A program made the position numbers and the translations under genes. Source: Lederbergia lenta NBRC 16444 (lineage in GTDB: Bacteria > Bacillota > Bacilli > Bacillales > Bacillaceae_C). Taken from it: a stretch of DNA of 64,000 nt. Each line of letters begins with the position of its first letter. Positions within the stretch are counted from its first letter, which is position 1. The notes beneath the pieces are model-generated. The model was not told the origin of the DNA, ran no database searches, and worked only from the letters and a program-made list of their open reading frames with translations. The stretch is taken from contig NZ_BCVC01000004.1 of assembly GCF_001591545.1 (NCBI RefSeq), forward strand, positions 173,385-237,384, in the 5' to 3' direction. Shown here in pieces: positions 1 to 11,539 of the stretch.

Positions 1-33
1 TCAAATTTACTGTGCTAAGGAGGAATGATCGAG

Positions 34-1221
34 ATGGGAAAAACGGTAATCATTGATGGGGCACGCACACCTTTTGGCAAGTTTGGAGGCGGACTTAGCT
101 TCTTCACAGCGGCCCAACTTGGTGGGATAGCAGTAAAGGAGGCGCTACAGCGGGCGGAGGTAGCACCGGAAGAAGTACAGGAAGTGATTCTTGGTACCGT
201 TCTGCAAGGTGGTCAAGGTCAGCTTCCTTCTACGCAGGCTGCACGTGAGGCGGGTATCCCTTGGGGAGTTAAGACAGAAACGATTAATAAAGTATGTGCA
301 TCAGGAATGAGGGCTGTTACATTAGCAGATCAGATTATTCGTGCGGGTGATGAAGAAATAATTGTTGCAGGTGGAATGGAATCGATGTCGAACGCCCCAT
401 ATTTGCTGCCAAAAGCGCGGTGGGGCTACAAAATGGGAGACGCAGCGGTGATCGATTTATTAACACAGGACGGGTTAACTTGTTCTTTTTCCGGCGTCCA
501 TATGGGTACGTATGGAAATGCAACTGCAAGAGAATACGAGATTACAAGGGAAGAACAAGATATTTGGGCGTTGCGGAGCCATACACTTGCAGTGGAGGCA
601 ATCGAAAATGGAAAGTTAGCTGAAGAGATCGTAGCAGTAGAAGTGCCACAGAGAAAAGGAGAGCCGATTTTAATTAAGAAAGACGAAGCTCCTAGAAAAG
701 ATACAACGATTGAAAAATTATCTACCCTTCCATCTGTTTTTGACAAAGATGGAACGATTACGGCAGGAAATGCGCCAGGAGTGAATGATGGGGCAGCGGC
801 ATTGGTATTGATGAATGAACAGCGGGCTAAGCAAGAGGGGAAGGTGCCACTTGCATATATACATGGCCATGCAGAAATTGCTGTAGAAGCAAAAGATTTT
901 CCTCGGACACCAGGACTTGTCATTAATAAACTCCTGAAAAAAACCGGAAAGACAATAGACGAAGTGGATCTTTTTGAAATTAATGAGGCGTTTGCTGCAG
1001 TAGCACTTACAAGCAATAAAATTGCCGATCTTCATCCTAATAAAGTGAATGTTAATGGTGGTGCGGTTGCGCTTGGGCATCCAATCGGAGCAAGCGGAAC
1101 AAGAATTATTTTGACGCTTGTATATGAGTTAAAGCGGCGAGGTGGGGGTCTGGGAATTGCCTCTATCTGTTCTGGCGGAGGTCAAGGGGACGCCATCCTA
1201 ATAGAAGTTCCTAAACAATAG
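34..1221 (+). CDS. Acetyl-CoA C-acetyltransferase (thiolase)
   Basis: Thiolase of about 395 residues, the usual length. It condenses two acetyl-CoA or, in degradation, cleaves 3-ketoacyl-CoA. The N-terminus reads as a typical thiolase (IIDGARTPFGKFGG). The nucleophile Cys88 lies in NKVCASGMR; NEAFA, the catalytic His349 in GHPIGASG and the second Cys379 in CSGGGQG are all present. An in-frame ATG at 25 sits only one base after the AAGGAGG at 17-23, so I prefer the ATG at 34 with 10-base spacing. It is the first visible gene of the acyl-CoA operon and hbd follows after 15 bases; the operon promoter lies outside the window. Whether its main role is biosynthetic or degradative is inferred from the neighbours. 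Confidence 0.93.
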   Translation: MGKTVIIDGARTPFGKFGGGLSFFTAAQLGGIAVKEALQRAEVAPEEVQEVILGTVLQGGQGQLPSTQAAREAGIPWGVKTETINKVCASGMRAVTLADQIIRAGDEEIIVAGGMESMSNAPYLLPKARWGYKMGDAAVIDLLTQDGLTCSFSGVHMGTYGNATAREYEITREEQDIWALRSHTLAVEAIENGKLAEEIVAVEVPQRKGEPILIKKDEAPRKDTTIEKLSTLPSVFDKDGTITAGNAPGVNDGAAALVLMNEQRAKQEGKVPLAYIHGHAEIAVEAKDFPRTPGLVINKLLKKTGKTIDEVDLFEINEAFAAVALTSNKIADLHPNKVNVNGGAVALGHPIGASGTRIILTLVYELKRRGGGLGIASICSGGGQGDAILIEVPKQ

Positions 1222-1236
1222 ACTAGGAGGGATTGT

Positions 1237-2088
1237 ATGGATGTTAAAACAGTAATGGTAGTTGGCGCTGGACAAATGGGATCAGGCATTGCTCAAGTAT
1301 GTGCGCAAGCTGGCTATGAAGTGTATTTGCATGATTTGGATGAAGAATTGGTGAACAAAGGATTTGAAAGAATTTCTAAAAGTCTTAGCCGTCAAGTAGA
1401 AAAAGGGAGGATGACGGAAGGAGAAAAAACACTTGTCTTTGATCACTTGTTTAAATCTACGGATTTGCAACATGCTCAGTATGCAGATGTCGTCATTGAG
1501 GCTGCGATTGAAAATATGGATATGAAAAAGAATATTTTTGCGGAGTTAGACAAATACGCACCTGAACATGCAATTTTAGCAACGAATACTTCCTCTCTAC
1601 CAATTACTGAAATTGCTGCGGCAACAGCACGCCCAGAAAAAGTAATTGGCATGCATTTTATGAATCCGGTTCCCGCTATGAAGCTCGTTGAAATTATTCG
1701 TGGACTTGCCACAGCGGAAGATGTATATAAGGAAATTGAGGCAATGGCTGTAAATCTTCATAAAACTCCAGTGGAAGTCAATGACTTTCCCGGTTTTGTT
1801 TCTAATCGAATATTAATGCCAATGATTAATGAGGCCGCTTACACATTATATGAAGGTGTTGCTACAAAGGAATCAGTTGATAGAGTACTGAAACTCGGTA
1901 TGAATCATCCGATGGGACCGCTTGAGCTAGCTGATTTCATTGGACTTGATACATGCTTATACATTATGGAAACATTGCATGAAGGATTTGGTGACGATAA
2001 ATATCGACCATGCCCACTATTAAGAAAGTATGTAAAAGCAGGTTGGCTCGGTAAAAAAAGCGGGCGAGGTTTCTATTTGTATGACTGA
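1237..2088 (+). CDS. hbd: 3-hydroxybutyryl-CoA dehydrogenase
   Basis: A 283-residue NAD(P)-dependent dehydrogenase that oxidises 3-hydroxybutyryl-CoA to acetoacetyl-CoA. The Rossmann motif GAGQMGSG starts near residue 10, the catalytic His140 is in GMHFMNPVP, and the C-terminal helical dimerisation domain ends in GWLGKKSGRGFY, as is typical of the family. A GGAGG site lies just upstream of the ATG. It sits between the thiolase and two acyl-CoA dehydrogenases, so it supplies the thiolase with acetoacetyl-CoA in this operon. It resembles B. subtilis MmgB. No enoyl-CoA hydratase is visible in the window, so the pathway step before it must be encoded elsewhere. Confidence 0.93.
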   Translation: MDVKTVMVVGAGQMGSGIAQVCAQAGYEVYLHDLDEELVNKGFERISKSLSRQVEKGRMTEGEKTLVFDHLFKSTDLQHAQYADVVIEAAIENMDMKKNIFAELDKYAPEHAILATNTSSLPITEIAAATARPEKVIGMHFMNPVPAMKLVEIIRGLATAEDVYKEIEAMAVNLHKTPVEVNDFPGFVSNRILMPMINEAAYTLYEGVATKESVDRVLKLGMNHPMGPLELADFIGLDTCLYIMETLHEGFGDDKYRPCPLLRKYVKAGWLGKKSGRGFYLYD

Positions 2089-2125
2089 ATAGGTAAGCGA
2101 TGTCGGACTTTTTAGGAGGACAACG

Positions 2126-3265
2126 ATGAATTTTCAGTTAACAGAAGAACAGCTAATGATGCGAAAGATGGTGCGGGATTTTGCGAAAAAAGAAATAACA
2201 CCTTTCATTAATCGTATGGAAGCAGGTGAGTTTCCTAGAGAGATTTTAAAGAAAATGGCCGCTTTAGGGTTAATGGGCATTCCTATTCCGAAAAAATATG
2301 CTGGGGCGGAAATGGACTTTATGTCTTATGTTATTGCTATTCAGGAGCTTTCCAAGGCAAGTGCGACGATCGGAGTCATTTTGTCTGTGCATACATCAGT
2401 TGGGACGAATCCGATATTATATTTTGGAACGGAAGAACAGAAGCAAAAATATGTAACAAAACTAGCGAGTGGGGAATATTTGGGTGCCTTTTGCCTGACG
2501 GAACCGGGAGCAGGGTCAGATGCAGCAAATTTAAAAACACGAGCAGTTAGAACAGGAGAATATTTTGTTCTTAATGGCACGAAAGCTTTTATTACGAATG
2601 GTGGGGAAGCGGATGTTTATATTGTATTCGCAGTGACAGACCCTACAAAAGGTCAACGTGGTATCTCTGCATTTATCGTGGAAAAAACAATACCTGGATT
2701 AGTAATCGGAAAAGACGAGCGGAAAATGGGGCTGTGCGGTTCGAAAACGGTGCAGCTAACATTTGAAAATATGAAAATACCTGTAGAAAATTTATTAGGG
2801 GTAGAAGGAGAGGGCTTTAAGATTGCACTTGCTAATTTGAATGTTGGTCGTATTGGCATTGCTGCACAAGCATTAGGAATTGCTGAAGCGGCATACGAAG
2901 CCGCAGCAAATTATGCAAGGGAGCGAAAGCAATTTGGCAAAGCGATTGCTAAGCAACAAGGGATTGGATTTAAACTGGCAGATATGGCTACTGCGGTAGA
3001 AGCTGCAAAATTGCTTATATATCAAGCATCCGATTTGTGGGCGCGTGGGATCCCGTGTGCCCAGCAAACATCGATTGCCAAACTCTTCGCTTCAAAAACA
3101 GCGGTAGAAGTAGCGACGGAGGCTATTCAAGTGTTCGGCGGATATGGGTACATAAAAGAGTACCCAGTTGAACGCTATTTTCGCGACGCAAAAATCACAG
3201 AAATATACGAAGGCACAAGCGAAATCCAGCGAATCGTTATTACTAAAAATCTTCTAAAAAAATAA
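2126..3265 (+). CDS. Acyl-CoA dehydrogenase (short/medium chain type)
   Basis: FAD-dependent acyl-CoA dehydrogenase of 379 residues, the usual length. It introduces the 2,3-trans double bond into acyl-CoA and passes electrons to ETF. The FAD/substrate signature FCLTEPGAGSDAANL is near residue 125, the mid-chain KAFITNGG motif follows, and the likely catalytic base is Glu362 in IYEGTSEIQR. A strong AGGAGG precedes the ATG. It is 37 bases after hbd and 49 bases before a second paralogue, in the same operon. Chain-length specificity cannot be read from sequence; the operon with icmF suggests short straight or branched acyl-CoAs. Confidence 0.92.
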   Translation: MNFQLTEEQLMMRKMVRDFAKKEITPFINRMEAGEFPREILKKMAALGLMGIPIPKKYAGAEMDFMSYVIAIQELSKASATIGVILSVHTSVGTNPILYFGTEEQKQKYVTKLASGEYLGAFCLTEPGAGSDAANLKTRAVRTGEYFVLNGTKAFITNGGEADVYIVFAVTDPTKGQRGISAFIVEKTIPGLVIGKDERKMGLCGSKTVQLTFENMKIPVENLLGVEGEGFKIALANLNVGRIGIAAQALGIAEAAYEAAANYARERKQFGKAIAKQQGIGFKLADMATAVEAAKLLIYQASDLWARGIPCAQQTSIAKLFASKTAVEVATEAIQVFGGYGYIKEYPVERYFRDAKITEIYEGTSEIQRIVITKNLLKK

Positions 3266-3314
3266 AGGGATAAGTTAAAACATACCTTTTCCCATAGCAG
3301 GGAGGATACGCAAA

Positions 3315-4451
3315 ATGAATTTTAAGTTAAGTGAAGAGCATGAAATGATTAGGAAAATGGTTCGCGACTTTGCGGAAAAGGAAGTGGCGCCAACAGCGGC
3401 AGAACGAGATGAAGAAGAACGCTTTGATATGGAGCTATTTAAAAAGATGGCTGAACTTGGCCTAACGGGTGTTCCTTGGCCAGAAGAATATGGTGGGATT
3501 GGCTGTGATTATTTAGCGTACTGTATCGCAGTGGAGGAGTTATCTCGCGTATGTGCATCCACTGGGGTGACTCTATCTGCCCATACGTCACTAGCAAGTT
3601 GGCCTGTTTTTAAATTTGGGACGGAAGAACAAAAGCAAAAATATTTAAGACCAATGGCTGAAGGGACAAAGGTAGGTGCTTATGGATTAACGGAGCCCGC
3701 GTCAGGATCAGATGCGGGTGGGATGAAAACATCCGCGCGACTTGATAATGAGAACTATATCTTAAATGGGTCAAAAATATTTATAACAAATGGTGGTATC
3801 GCAGATATTTATATTGTTTTTGCTTTGGCCGATCCAAACGACAAGCAGAGTACAACTGCTTTTATTATTGAAAAGGAATTCGAAGGATTTTCCGTCGGGA
3901 AAAAGGAAAGAAAACTAGGAATCCGATCTTCACCGACAACGGAAATCATTTTTGAAGATTGTAAAGTCCCGCTGGTAAATATGCTTGGAAAGGTGGGAGA
4001 AGGTTTTAAAATCGCTATGATGACCCTAGATGGTGGCAGAAATGGAATCGCTGCTCAAGCAGTTGGTATTGCACAAGGGGCGCTCGATGCCGCAGTTGTT
4101 TATGCCAAAGGGCGAAAACAATTTGGTAAGCCAATTGTTGATAATCAAGGAATCTCCTTCAAGCTTGCTGACATGGCAACTAGTATAGAAGCTTCTCGTC
4201 TTCTCACATACCAAGCTGCATGGCTCGAATCGGCTGGTCTTCCATATGGAAAGGAATCAGCCATGTCTAAATTAATGGCCGGTGATACTGCTATGAAAGT
4301 GACAACCGAGGCAGTGCAAGTTTTCGGAGGTTACGGCTACACGAAGGACTATCCAGTAGAACGATATATGCGCGATGCGAAAATTACTCAAATTTATGAA
4401 GGCACACAAGAAATTCAAAGACTTGTTATTTCACGAATGCTGACCCAGTAG
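3315..4451 (+). CDS. acdA: Acyl-CoA dehydrogenase (second paralogue)
   Basis: FAD-dependent acyl-CoA dehydrogenase of 378 residues, clearly related to the preceding gene but well diverged, so an old duplication rather than a recent tandem copy. It carries [22 protein letters not shown] and the catalytic Glu362 in [16 protein letters not shown] precedes the ATG. In Bacillus genomes a gene at this position, next to a TetR regulator and icmF, is usually annotated acdA. The pair could divide straight-chain (butyryl) and branched-chain (isobutyryl or isovaleryl) substrates, which is inference. Confidence 0.92.
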   Translation: MNFKLSEEHEMIRKMVRDFAEKEVAPTAAERDEEERFDMELFKKMAELGLTGVPWPEEYGGIGCDYLAYCIAVEELSRVCASTGVTLSAHTSLASWPVFKFGTEEQKQKYLRPMAEGTKVGAYGLTEPASGSDAGGMKTSARLDNENYILNGSKIFITNGGIADIYIVFALADPNDKQSTTAFIIEKEFEGFSVGKKERKLGIRSSPTTEIIFEDCKVPLVNMLGKVGEGFKIAMMTLDGGRNGIAAQAVGIAQGALDAAVVYAKGRKQFGKPIVDNQGISFKLADMATSIEASRLLTYQAAWLESAGLPYGKESAMSKLMAGDTAMKVTTEAVQVFGGYGYTKDYPVERYMRDAKITQIYEGTQEIQRLVISRMLTQ

Positions 4452-4478
4452 GTAAAACAGGAAAGTAGGTGGAAAATC

Positions 4479-5114
4479 GTGGAGATGAAAAGAGAAATTC
4501 CTGCCACGGTCAAAGATCAGGCGCTTATAAAAAAACGGCGTAACCAAATGATCCGAGGTGCAGTATCCCTTTTCAAACAAAAAGGTTTTCATCGGACAAC
4601 GACGAGAGAAATAGCAAAAGCATCTGGTTTCAGCATTGGCACATTATATGAATATATTAGGACGAAAGAAGATGTGCTCTATTTAGTATGCGATAGTATT
4701 TATGATGAAGTCAGTGAACGCCTTAACACGATGGAACTTGGTCAGGGAACCATTGCTAGTCTCAAAATAGCAATTGATCATTATTTTAAAGTGATGGATG
4801 ATATGCGGGATGAAGTACTTATCATGTATCAAGAAGCCAAGGCTTTATCAAATGAAGCATTACCCTATGTGTTAAAAAAAGAACTTGAAATGGTTCAAAT
4901 GTTTGAACGCCTGATCAAACGGTGTGTGGAACATGATGGGCTAGATTTTAGTAAGGAACATCAATACTTGCTTGCTCAAAACATATTCGTACAAGGACAA
5001 ATGTGGGGGTTTCGTCGCTGGGCTTTGAAAAAAACATTTACCATTGATGATTATATTTATCTGCAAACTGATTTGCTTTTGGCAGGAATGGAAGGCTATC
5101 AGTCTCAAGCCTAA
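4479..5114 (+). CDS. TetR/AcrR family transcriptional regulator
   Basis: A 211-residue TetR-type repressor. The helix-turn-helix covers about residues 24-70 (AVSLFKQKGFHRTTTREIA, then GTLYEYIRTKEDVLY), followed by an all-helical ligand domain. I use the GTG at 4479 because AGGTGG at 4467-4472 gives 6-base spacing; the ATG at 4485 is the alternative. It lies inside the acyl-CoA operon, 12 bases before icmF, so it most likely regulates this operon in response to an acyl-CoA, by analogy with the FadR-type TetR repressors of Bacillus. No palindromic operator could be examined because the operon start is outside the window. Confidence 0.88.
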   Translation: MEMKREIPATVKDQALIKKRRNQMIRGAVSLFKQKGFHRTTTREIAKASGFSIGTLYEYIRTKEDVLYLVCDSIYDEVSERLNTMELGQGTIASLKIAIDHYFKVMDDMRDEVLIMYQEAKALSNEALPYVLKKELEMVQMFERLIKRCVEHDGLDFSKEHQYLLAQNIFVQGQMWGFRRWALKKTFTIDDYIYLQTDLLLAGMEGYQSQA

Positions 5115-5126
5115 AGGGGGAGAAGG

Positions 5127-8100
5127 ATGAGTACTGTAGAAATTTACAAACCACTTCATCATATTCGTTTCATTACAGCATCTAGTTTATTTGATGGACA
5201 TGATGCATCGATCAATATTATGCGCAGAATTTTACAAGCAAGTGGTGCGGAAGTGATTCACTTGGGTCATAACCGCTCCGTTGAGGAAATAGTGAACGCA
5301 GCCATTCAAGAAGATGTGCAAGGTATTGCCATTTCTTCCTATCAAGGTGGACATGTGGAATTCTTTAAATATATGTATGACTTGCTAGCTGAAAGAAATG
5401 CATCACATATTCGCATATATGGTGGCGGCGGTGGTGTAATTATTCCACGAGAGATAAAGGAATTGCATGAGTATGGGATTGCTAGAATATTTTCATCCCA
5501 TGATGGACGCAAACAGGGTCTTCAAGGAATGATCAATTGGATGCTCAAGGAATGCGATGTGCCAGCAAGTCCATTGACAGACGAAATGGAGAGACTTTCC
5601 AAAGGCGACCTGCAAGCTGTGGCAAAATTAATTTCCTTCGTTGAGCGCCGGATAGAATCAGAAAAAGAATCTGAGCTTATTTTAACGCTGAAAAAAATCG
5701 CTAGAACAGTGCCAGTATTAGGTATTACAGGCACAGGAGGGGCTGGAAAAAGCTCATTAACAGATGAACTCATACGCAGATGTATCAATGAAATGCCGGA
5801 GAAAAAGATTGCTATATTGTCTGTAGACCCGACAAAACAAAAAACGGGTGGTGCCCTCTTAGGAGACCGGATCCGGATGAATGCCATTTTTTCGCCGCAA
5901 GTGTACATGAGAAGTCTAGCAACGCGAGGATCAAGAAGCGAGTTATCACTTGCGATTAAAGATGCGATACAAATTGTAAAAGCCGCAGGGTTCGATTTAA
6001 TCATCGTAGAAACGAGTGGAATTGGGCAGGGAGACGCAGAAGTCACTGAAATTAGCGATATAAGCATGTATGTGATGACAAGTGAGTTTGGAGCACCGTC
6101 ACAGCTTGAGAAAATTGACATGATAGATTATGCAGATGTAATCGTAATGAATAAATTTGAACGAAAGGGCTCTGAGGATGCGAGGAACCAAGTACGCAAG
6201 CAATACCAGCGAAGTCATTTGCTATTTGAAGCGGCGCTTGAAGATATGCCTGTTTATGGCACAATTGCAAGTCAGTTCAATGATCCAGGAACGAATGCAC
6301 TCTACGCAGCACTTATTGAAATATTGAATGAAAAAACAGGTGAGAATTGGCCTGTTTCTGTTATGGAAAAGGAACGGGTGAAAAAACAAAATGTGATTAT
6401 CCCAAATAGTCGACAGCATTATTTGCGAGAAATTGCAGATAGTGTTCGTCGTTATCATAAAGAAACAGAGGAACAAGTTCAGGTGGCTCGAAGGATATTT
6501 CAACTTGAAGGCGCATTGATTATTGCTAAAGAAACGGATGCCTCTATAGTAGATGAGCTACAATCGATGAAAGATAAAATCGAGGAAAAGCTTACATTTA
6601 CTTCGAAAAAAGTGCTTGCTGAATGGAATGCCACGAAGGAAAAATATGCAGGTAAGCGCTTTGTGACAAAAGTTCGCGATCACGAAGTGTTGACCGAGCT
6701 GACTTCATTGAGTCTTTCTGGTATTGCAATTTCCAAAGTAGCACTGCCAAAATACGAAGATTATGGAGAAATTTTAAAATGGATTTATAAAGAGAATGTA
6801 CCAGGCTCCTTCCCATATACCGCAGGAGTCTTTCCTTTTAAACGCCAAGGGGAGGATCCGAAACGCCAATTTGCCGGTGAAGGGACACCTGACCGAACAA
6901 ATCGTCGCTTTCATTACCTATCTAAAGATGATGAGGCGAAGCGGCTGAGCACAGCCTTTGATTCAGTAACTTTATATGGGGAAGATCCTAATCACAGACC
7001 TGACATTTATGGGAAAGTCGGAGAAAGCGGTGTGAGTATTTGCACATTAGATGATATGGAGAAGCTCTTCGCTGGATTTGACCTATGTGCTCCATCTACA
7101 TCTGTCTCCATGACAATTAATGGTCCAGCTCCGATTATTCTAGCAATGTTTCTGAACACGGCAATTGCCCAACAAGAGAGAGTGACAGCAGCAAAATTAG
7201 GGAGAAAACTAACTGCGGAAGAATATACAGAAGTAAAGGCACATACGTTAAAAACAGTTCGCGGCACGGTCCAAGCTGATATTTTAAAAGAGGATCAAGG
7301 GCAGAATACATGCATTTTCTCGACAGAGTTTGCACTAAGAATGATGGGCGATATTCAGCAGTATTTTATCGATCAACAAATCCGGAATTATTATTCTGTT
7401 TCTATTTCGGGCTACCATATTGCAGAGGCAGGGGCGAATCCTGTTTCCCAACTCGCGTTTACACTCGCCAATGGTTTTACCTATGTTGAGTATTATTTAA
7501 GCCGCGGTATGGATATAAATGAGTTTGCGCCAAATCTTTCGTTTTTCTTCTCAAATGGACTTGATCCAGAATATACGGTGATTGGCAGGGTAGCTCGAAG
7601 AATTTGGGCAACGACGATGCGCGATAAATACGGGGCGAATGAACGTAGTCAAAAGTTAAAATACCATGTACAAACTTCTGGCAGATCGTTACACGCACAA
7701 GAAATAAATTTTAATGATATTCGTACAACTCTTCAAGCTTTGATGGCGTTGCAGGATAATTGCAACTCACTCCATACGAATGCGTATGACGAAGCGATAA
7801 CAACCCCAACAGAAGAATCTGTAAGACGAGCGATGGCGATTCAGATGATCATTATGAAAGAACAAGGCTTGTTAAAAAATGAAAATCCATTACAAGGATC
7901 ATTCATTATTGAAGAGCTGACTGATCTAGTAGAAGAGGCTGTTTTACAAGAATTTGAACGGCTGGATGATCGTGGTGGTGTGTTAGGTTCAATGGAAAGC
8001 CAATATCAACGGGGGAAAATTCAAGAAGAATCGATGCATTATGAAATGCTCAAGCATTCTGGAAAGCTTCCAATTGTTGGAGTGAATACCTATTTGAATC

Positions 8101-8366
8101 AGAACCCGCCATCTGAGGAAAGCATGGATCATATTGAACTTGCTCGGGCAACAAAAGAGGAAAAGGATACACAGATAGATAATTTGCAGAAATTTCACAA
8201 ACAGCACAAAGATCAAGTGGACAATGCATTACAGCAATTAAAGGAAACTGCAGTGAGCGGTGGAAATATTTTTGAAGAGTTGATGGAAACAACGAAAACC
8301 GCAAGTCTTGGTCAGATTACGCATTCGCTGTACGAAGTAGGTGGGCAATATCGCCGCAATATGTAA
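5127..8366 (+). CDS. icmF: Fused isobutyryl-CoA mutase with G-protein chaperone
   Basis: A 1079-residue fusion in the IcmF order: a cobalamin-binding domain at the N-terminus with the axial-ligand motif DGHD (His25), a MeaB/MeaI-like GTPase with P-loop GTGGAGKSS near residues 202-210 and a base-recognition NKFE motif, and the TIM-barrel mutase domain at the C-terminus. Two substrate-pocket positions match IcmF rather than methylmalonyl-CoA mutase: Phe569 in AGVFPF where MCM has Tyr, and Gln726 in QGQNTCIF where MCM has the carboxylate-binding Arg. It should interconvert isobutyryl- and n-butyryl-CoA, possibly also isovaleryl- and pivalyl-CoA, while the GTPase guards B12 loading. Last gene of the operon; intact. 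Confidence 0.93.
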   Translation: MSTVEIYKPLHHIRFITASSLFDGHDASINIMRRILQASGAEVIHLGHNRSVEEIVNAAIQEDVQGIAISSYQGGHVEFFKYMYDLLAERNASHIRIYGGGGGVIIPREIKELHEYGIARIFSSHDGRKQGLQGMINWMLKECDVPASPLTDEMERLSKGDLQAVAKLISFVERRIESEKESELILTLKKIARTVPVLGITGTGGAGKSSLTDELIRRCINEMPEKKIAILSVDPTKQKTGGALLGDRIRMNAIFSPQVYMRSLATRGSRSELSLAIKDAIQIVKAAGFDLIIVETSGIGQGDAEVTEISDISMYVMTSEFGAPSQLEKIDMIDYADVIVMNKFERKGSEDARNQVRKQYQRSHLLFEAALEDMPVYGTIASQFNDPGTNALYAALIEILNEKTGENWPVSVMEKERVKKQNVIIPNSRQHYLREIADSVRRYHKETEEQVQVARRIFQLEGALIIAKETDASIVDELQSMKDKIEEKLTFTSKKVLAEWNATKEKYAGKRFVTKVRDHEVLTELTSLSLSGIAISKVALPKYEDYGEILKWIYKENVPGSFPYTAGVFPFKRQGEDPKRQFAGEGTPDRTNRRFHYLSKDDEAKRLSTAFDSVTLYGEDPNHRPDIYGKVGESGVSICTLDDMEKLFAGFDLCAPSTSVSMTINGPAPIILAMFLNTAIAQQERVTAAKLGRKLTAEEYTEVKAHTLKTVRGTVQADILKEDQGQNTCIFSTEFALRMMGDIQQYFIDQQIRNYYSVSISGYHIAEAGANPVSQLAFTLANGFTYVEYYLSRGMDINEFAPNLSFFFSNGLDPEYTVIGRVARRIWATTMRDKYGANERSQKLKYHVQTSGRSLHAQEINFNDIRTTLQALMALQDNCNSLHTNAYDEAITTPTEESVRRAMAIQMIIMKEQGLLKNENPLQGSFIIEELTDLVEEAVLQEFERLDDRGGVLGSMESQYQRGKIQEESMHYEMLKHSGKLPIVGVNTYLNQNPPSEESMDHIELARATKEEKDTQIDNLQKFHKQHKDQVDNALQQLKETAVSGGNIFEELMETTKTASLGQITHSLYEVGGQYRRNM

Positions 8367-8522
8367 ATGAAAGTACTTTTTTCTTCTTTCTGAGTTTACG
8401 CTTTTTTAATACATTGTATGTAGCCGAAACTATATCTTTTTTAGGTGTTGTATATTCCTAGTGGAAAATTTCCGCAGTGCAGTTTACAATGAAACAAAAG
8501 CGTGAAGACAGGAAGTGGACAA

Positions 8523-8723
8523 ATGAAAATAATGCTTGTATTAATAAGCAGTTTTTTCGTGATCGCTGCTAGCCTTTTCTTATACCAGAAATCGCTCGGT
8601 TCTATCCCATTCTTACTGATTTCTTTTATGCTTTTTTATTTAGTACCCCGAAAACCCTCTAAATCTAACACCAAAACTGGTGAAAATGTGACTGAAAAAG
8701 CTTGCTCAGAAGAAATCAAATAA
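8523..8723 (+). CDS. Small hypothetical membrane protein
   Basis: About 66 residues starting at the ATG at 8523, preceded by AGGAAGTGG at 8510-8518; an upstream in-frame GTG at 8502 has no ribosome site. The protein has two hydrophobic stretches (about residues 2-18 and 25-40, the latter ending in FYLVPR) and a polar, lysine-rich tail. I do not recognise the family. It stands alone between icmF and the repeat at 8.83 kb. It could still be a chance reading frame, but the ribosome site and the two-helix layout favour a real gene. Confidence 0.5.
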   Translation: MKIMLVLISSFFVIAASLFLYQKSLGSIPFLLISFMLFYLVPRKPSKSNTKTGENVTEKACSEEIK

Positions 8724-8830
8724 TAAATGGCGGTAAACAGTAGCATAAATGAAACTAATTTGTTTATAATGTTGAAGATGGTTTTTAATAAGTAAGGGCC
8801 TATGCGAAAAGAGAGTATAATTTTTTATTG

Positions 8831-9058
8831 CTTTAATGCTCTGTCTAGCTCCAGCACCCGACGACTAGCAAACTTCAGAATTCTTCCTACGATAAGTCAA
8901 CATCGGCTCGCCTTTCAGGCTTACCGTGTTTCCTATATCTCGTACGAAAGAATAAGGTTTCTCGACTAAAACCGCCACGTCCTGTGGCAACGTCGACGCA
9001 CCCACTTCCTGCGGGCGCAGTTTGTACGTCGTTAAACGGGCGCTTATGCTTTTCTTAA
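8831..9058 (-). repeat. Interspersed multi-hairpin repeat, family 1, copy A
   Basis: Read on the minus strand this 228-base segment matches the copies at 31.43 and 39.73 kb: it starts AGAAAAGC, runs through GTACAAACTGCGCCC, the hairpins CGCCC-AC..GTGGGTGCG and TGCCAC..GTGGCG, GGAAACACGG, GCCTGAAAGGCGAGCC, TGTTGACTTATCG and ends GGAGCTAGACA. Near-terminal short inverted repeats (AGCGCC and GGTGCT/GGCGCT) and several internal hairpins suggest a structured, non-coding mobile element such as a MITE-like sequence. It fills most of the gap between the small membrane protein gene and rpoE. No coding frame runs through it. Confidence 0.85.
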
Positions 9059-9096
9059 CGCCTTTTGATTATAAAGAATGAAGGGATGTGCGATTT

Positions 9097-9654
9097 TTGA
9101 AATTGCCGCAGCTGTCCAAAGAACAACGTAGTGAAATGTCTTTTATTGAAGTAGCAAAGTATATTTTTGATGAAAAAAGAGAAGCAATGCCATTTAATGA
9201 GTTAGTCGCTGAGATTGGGAAATTACTAGAACTTCCGGAGAAACAACTTCGTCAACGGATGCTCCAATTTTATACGGACATTAATATTGATGGCCAATTT
9301 ATTTCGCTAGGAGAAAATCGCTGGGGATTACGTGATTGGTATCCGTTTGATCAAATCGAAGAAGAGATAATCATTCCCGTGAAGCCGAAGAAGAAAAAGG
9401 CGAAAAAAGCGGCAATTGTTGAAGATGATGATTTGGAATTAGACGATGAAGATTATGATCTTGAAGAAGACGATCTTGATGATGAGGATGAAGAGGAAGA
9501 AGATGAAAGCTTGGAGGCTTTACGTGAAGCGGAAGCCGAAGATGATGATTTAGTAGATGACGAATTCGAGATTGAAGAAGATGAAGTCGAAGAACTAGAC
9601 ATTGATGAAGAAGATGAAGAAGATGAGGAAGACGAAGAAGAGGAAGAGAAATAA
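9097..9654 (+). CDS. rpoE: DNA-directed RNA polymerase delta subunit
   Basis: Delta subunit of Gram-positive RNA polymerase, about 185 residues. It promotes RNA polymerase recycling and sensitivity to initiating NTP levels. The N-terminal globular domain (FIEVAKYIFDEK, QFYTDINIDGQF-like, WGLRDWYP) matches the family, followed by a lysine patch (KPKKKKAKKA) and a long Asp/Glu tail. The AAGGGA at 9081-9086 favours the TTG at 9097 over the GTG at 9088, which it nearly touches. It sits immediately upstream of the pyrG promoter, the usual Bacillus position. The acidic tail has low complexity, which produces a spurious antisense open frame. Confidence 0.95.
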   Translation: MKLPQLSKEQRSEMSFIEVAKYIFDEKREAMPFNELVAEIGKLLELPEKQLRQRMLQFYTDINIDGQFISLGENRWGLRDWYPFDQIEEEIIIPVKPKKKKAKKAAIVEDDDLELDDEDYDLEEDDLDDEDEEEEDESLEALREAEAEDDDLVDDEFEIEEDEVEELDIDEEDEEDEEDEEEEEK

Positions 9655-9660
9655 TCCCTC

Positions 9661-9703
9661 TTGACTTCCGTTCCATGAGTATGTAATATTTTATTTGGGC
9701 TCC
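9661..9703 (+). promoter_or_regulatory. pyrG promoter and reiterative-transcription start site
   Basis: TTGACT at 9661-9666, a 17-base spacer and TAATAT at 9684-9689, with the predicted start at 9697 where the transcript would begin GGGCUCC. In B. subtilis a GGG start lets RNA polymerase add extra G residues when CTP is low, and the G-run pairs with the C-rich arm of the downstream terminator. All elements are present here in the right order. Confidence 0.8.
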
Positions 9704-9733
9704 TTGAAAAAGGACAAAGAAATAATATGCCAC

Positions 9734-9760
9734 GCTCCCTTACATTTGGGAGCTTTTTTT
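9734..9760 (+). terminator. pyrG: pyrG leader attenuator
   Basis: GCTCCC, an 8-base loop, GGGAGC and seven T residues. It lies 37 bases after the predicted pyrG start and before the coding region, so it acts as the attenuator, not only as an rpoE terminator. The CUCCCUU arm can pair with a poly-G 5' end. Confidence 0.85.
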
Positions 9761-9802
9761 ATTTTTTTTATAGATTAGTACAGAATAAGGAAACATGGTT
9801 AA

Positions 9803-11425
<1,623 letters not shown>

Positions 11426-11495
11426 AGAAAAGCAGAAGTTTGGCTTCCCAGATAAGTAACTTTCAAAGAAACTTATAATTTTTTACGGATGTGAA

Positions 11496-11533
11496 AAGGA
11501 CCAACTCCTCTTTTGGGAGTTGGTCCTTCTTTT
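11496..11533. terminator. Bidirectional terminator between pyrG and ywjG
   Basis: A 13-bp stem (AAGGACCAACTCC paired with its complement) with a 6-base loop and T/A-rich flanks on both sides, placed between convergent genes. Confidence 0.88.
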
Positions 11534-11539
11534 TAATTA

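Noticed and set aside
5127..8366. Annotation as methylmalonyl-CoA mutase
   Set aside because: The domain fusion order and the Phe/Gln substrate-pocket residues fit IcmF instead.
9371..9733. Minus-strand open frame of 120 codons opposite rpoE
   Set aside because: It mirrors the GAA/GAT-rich acidic tail of rpoE, which yields leucine-rich antisense frames by composition.
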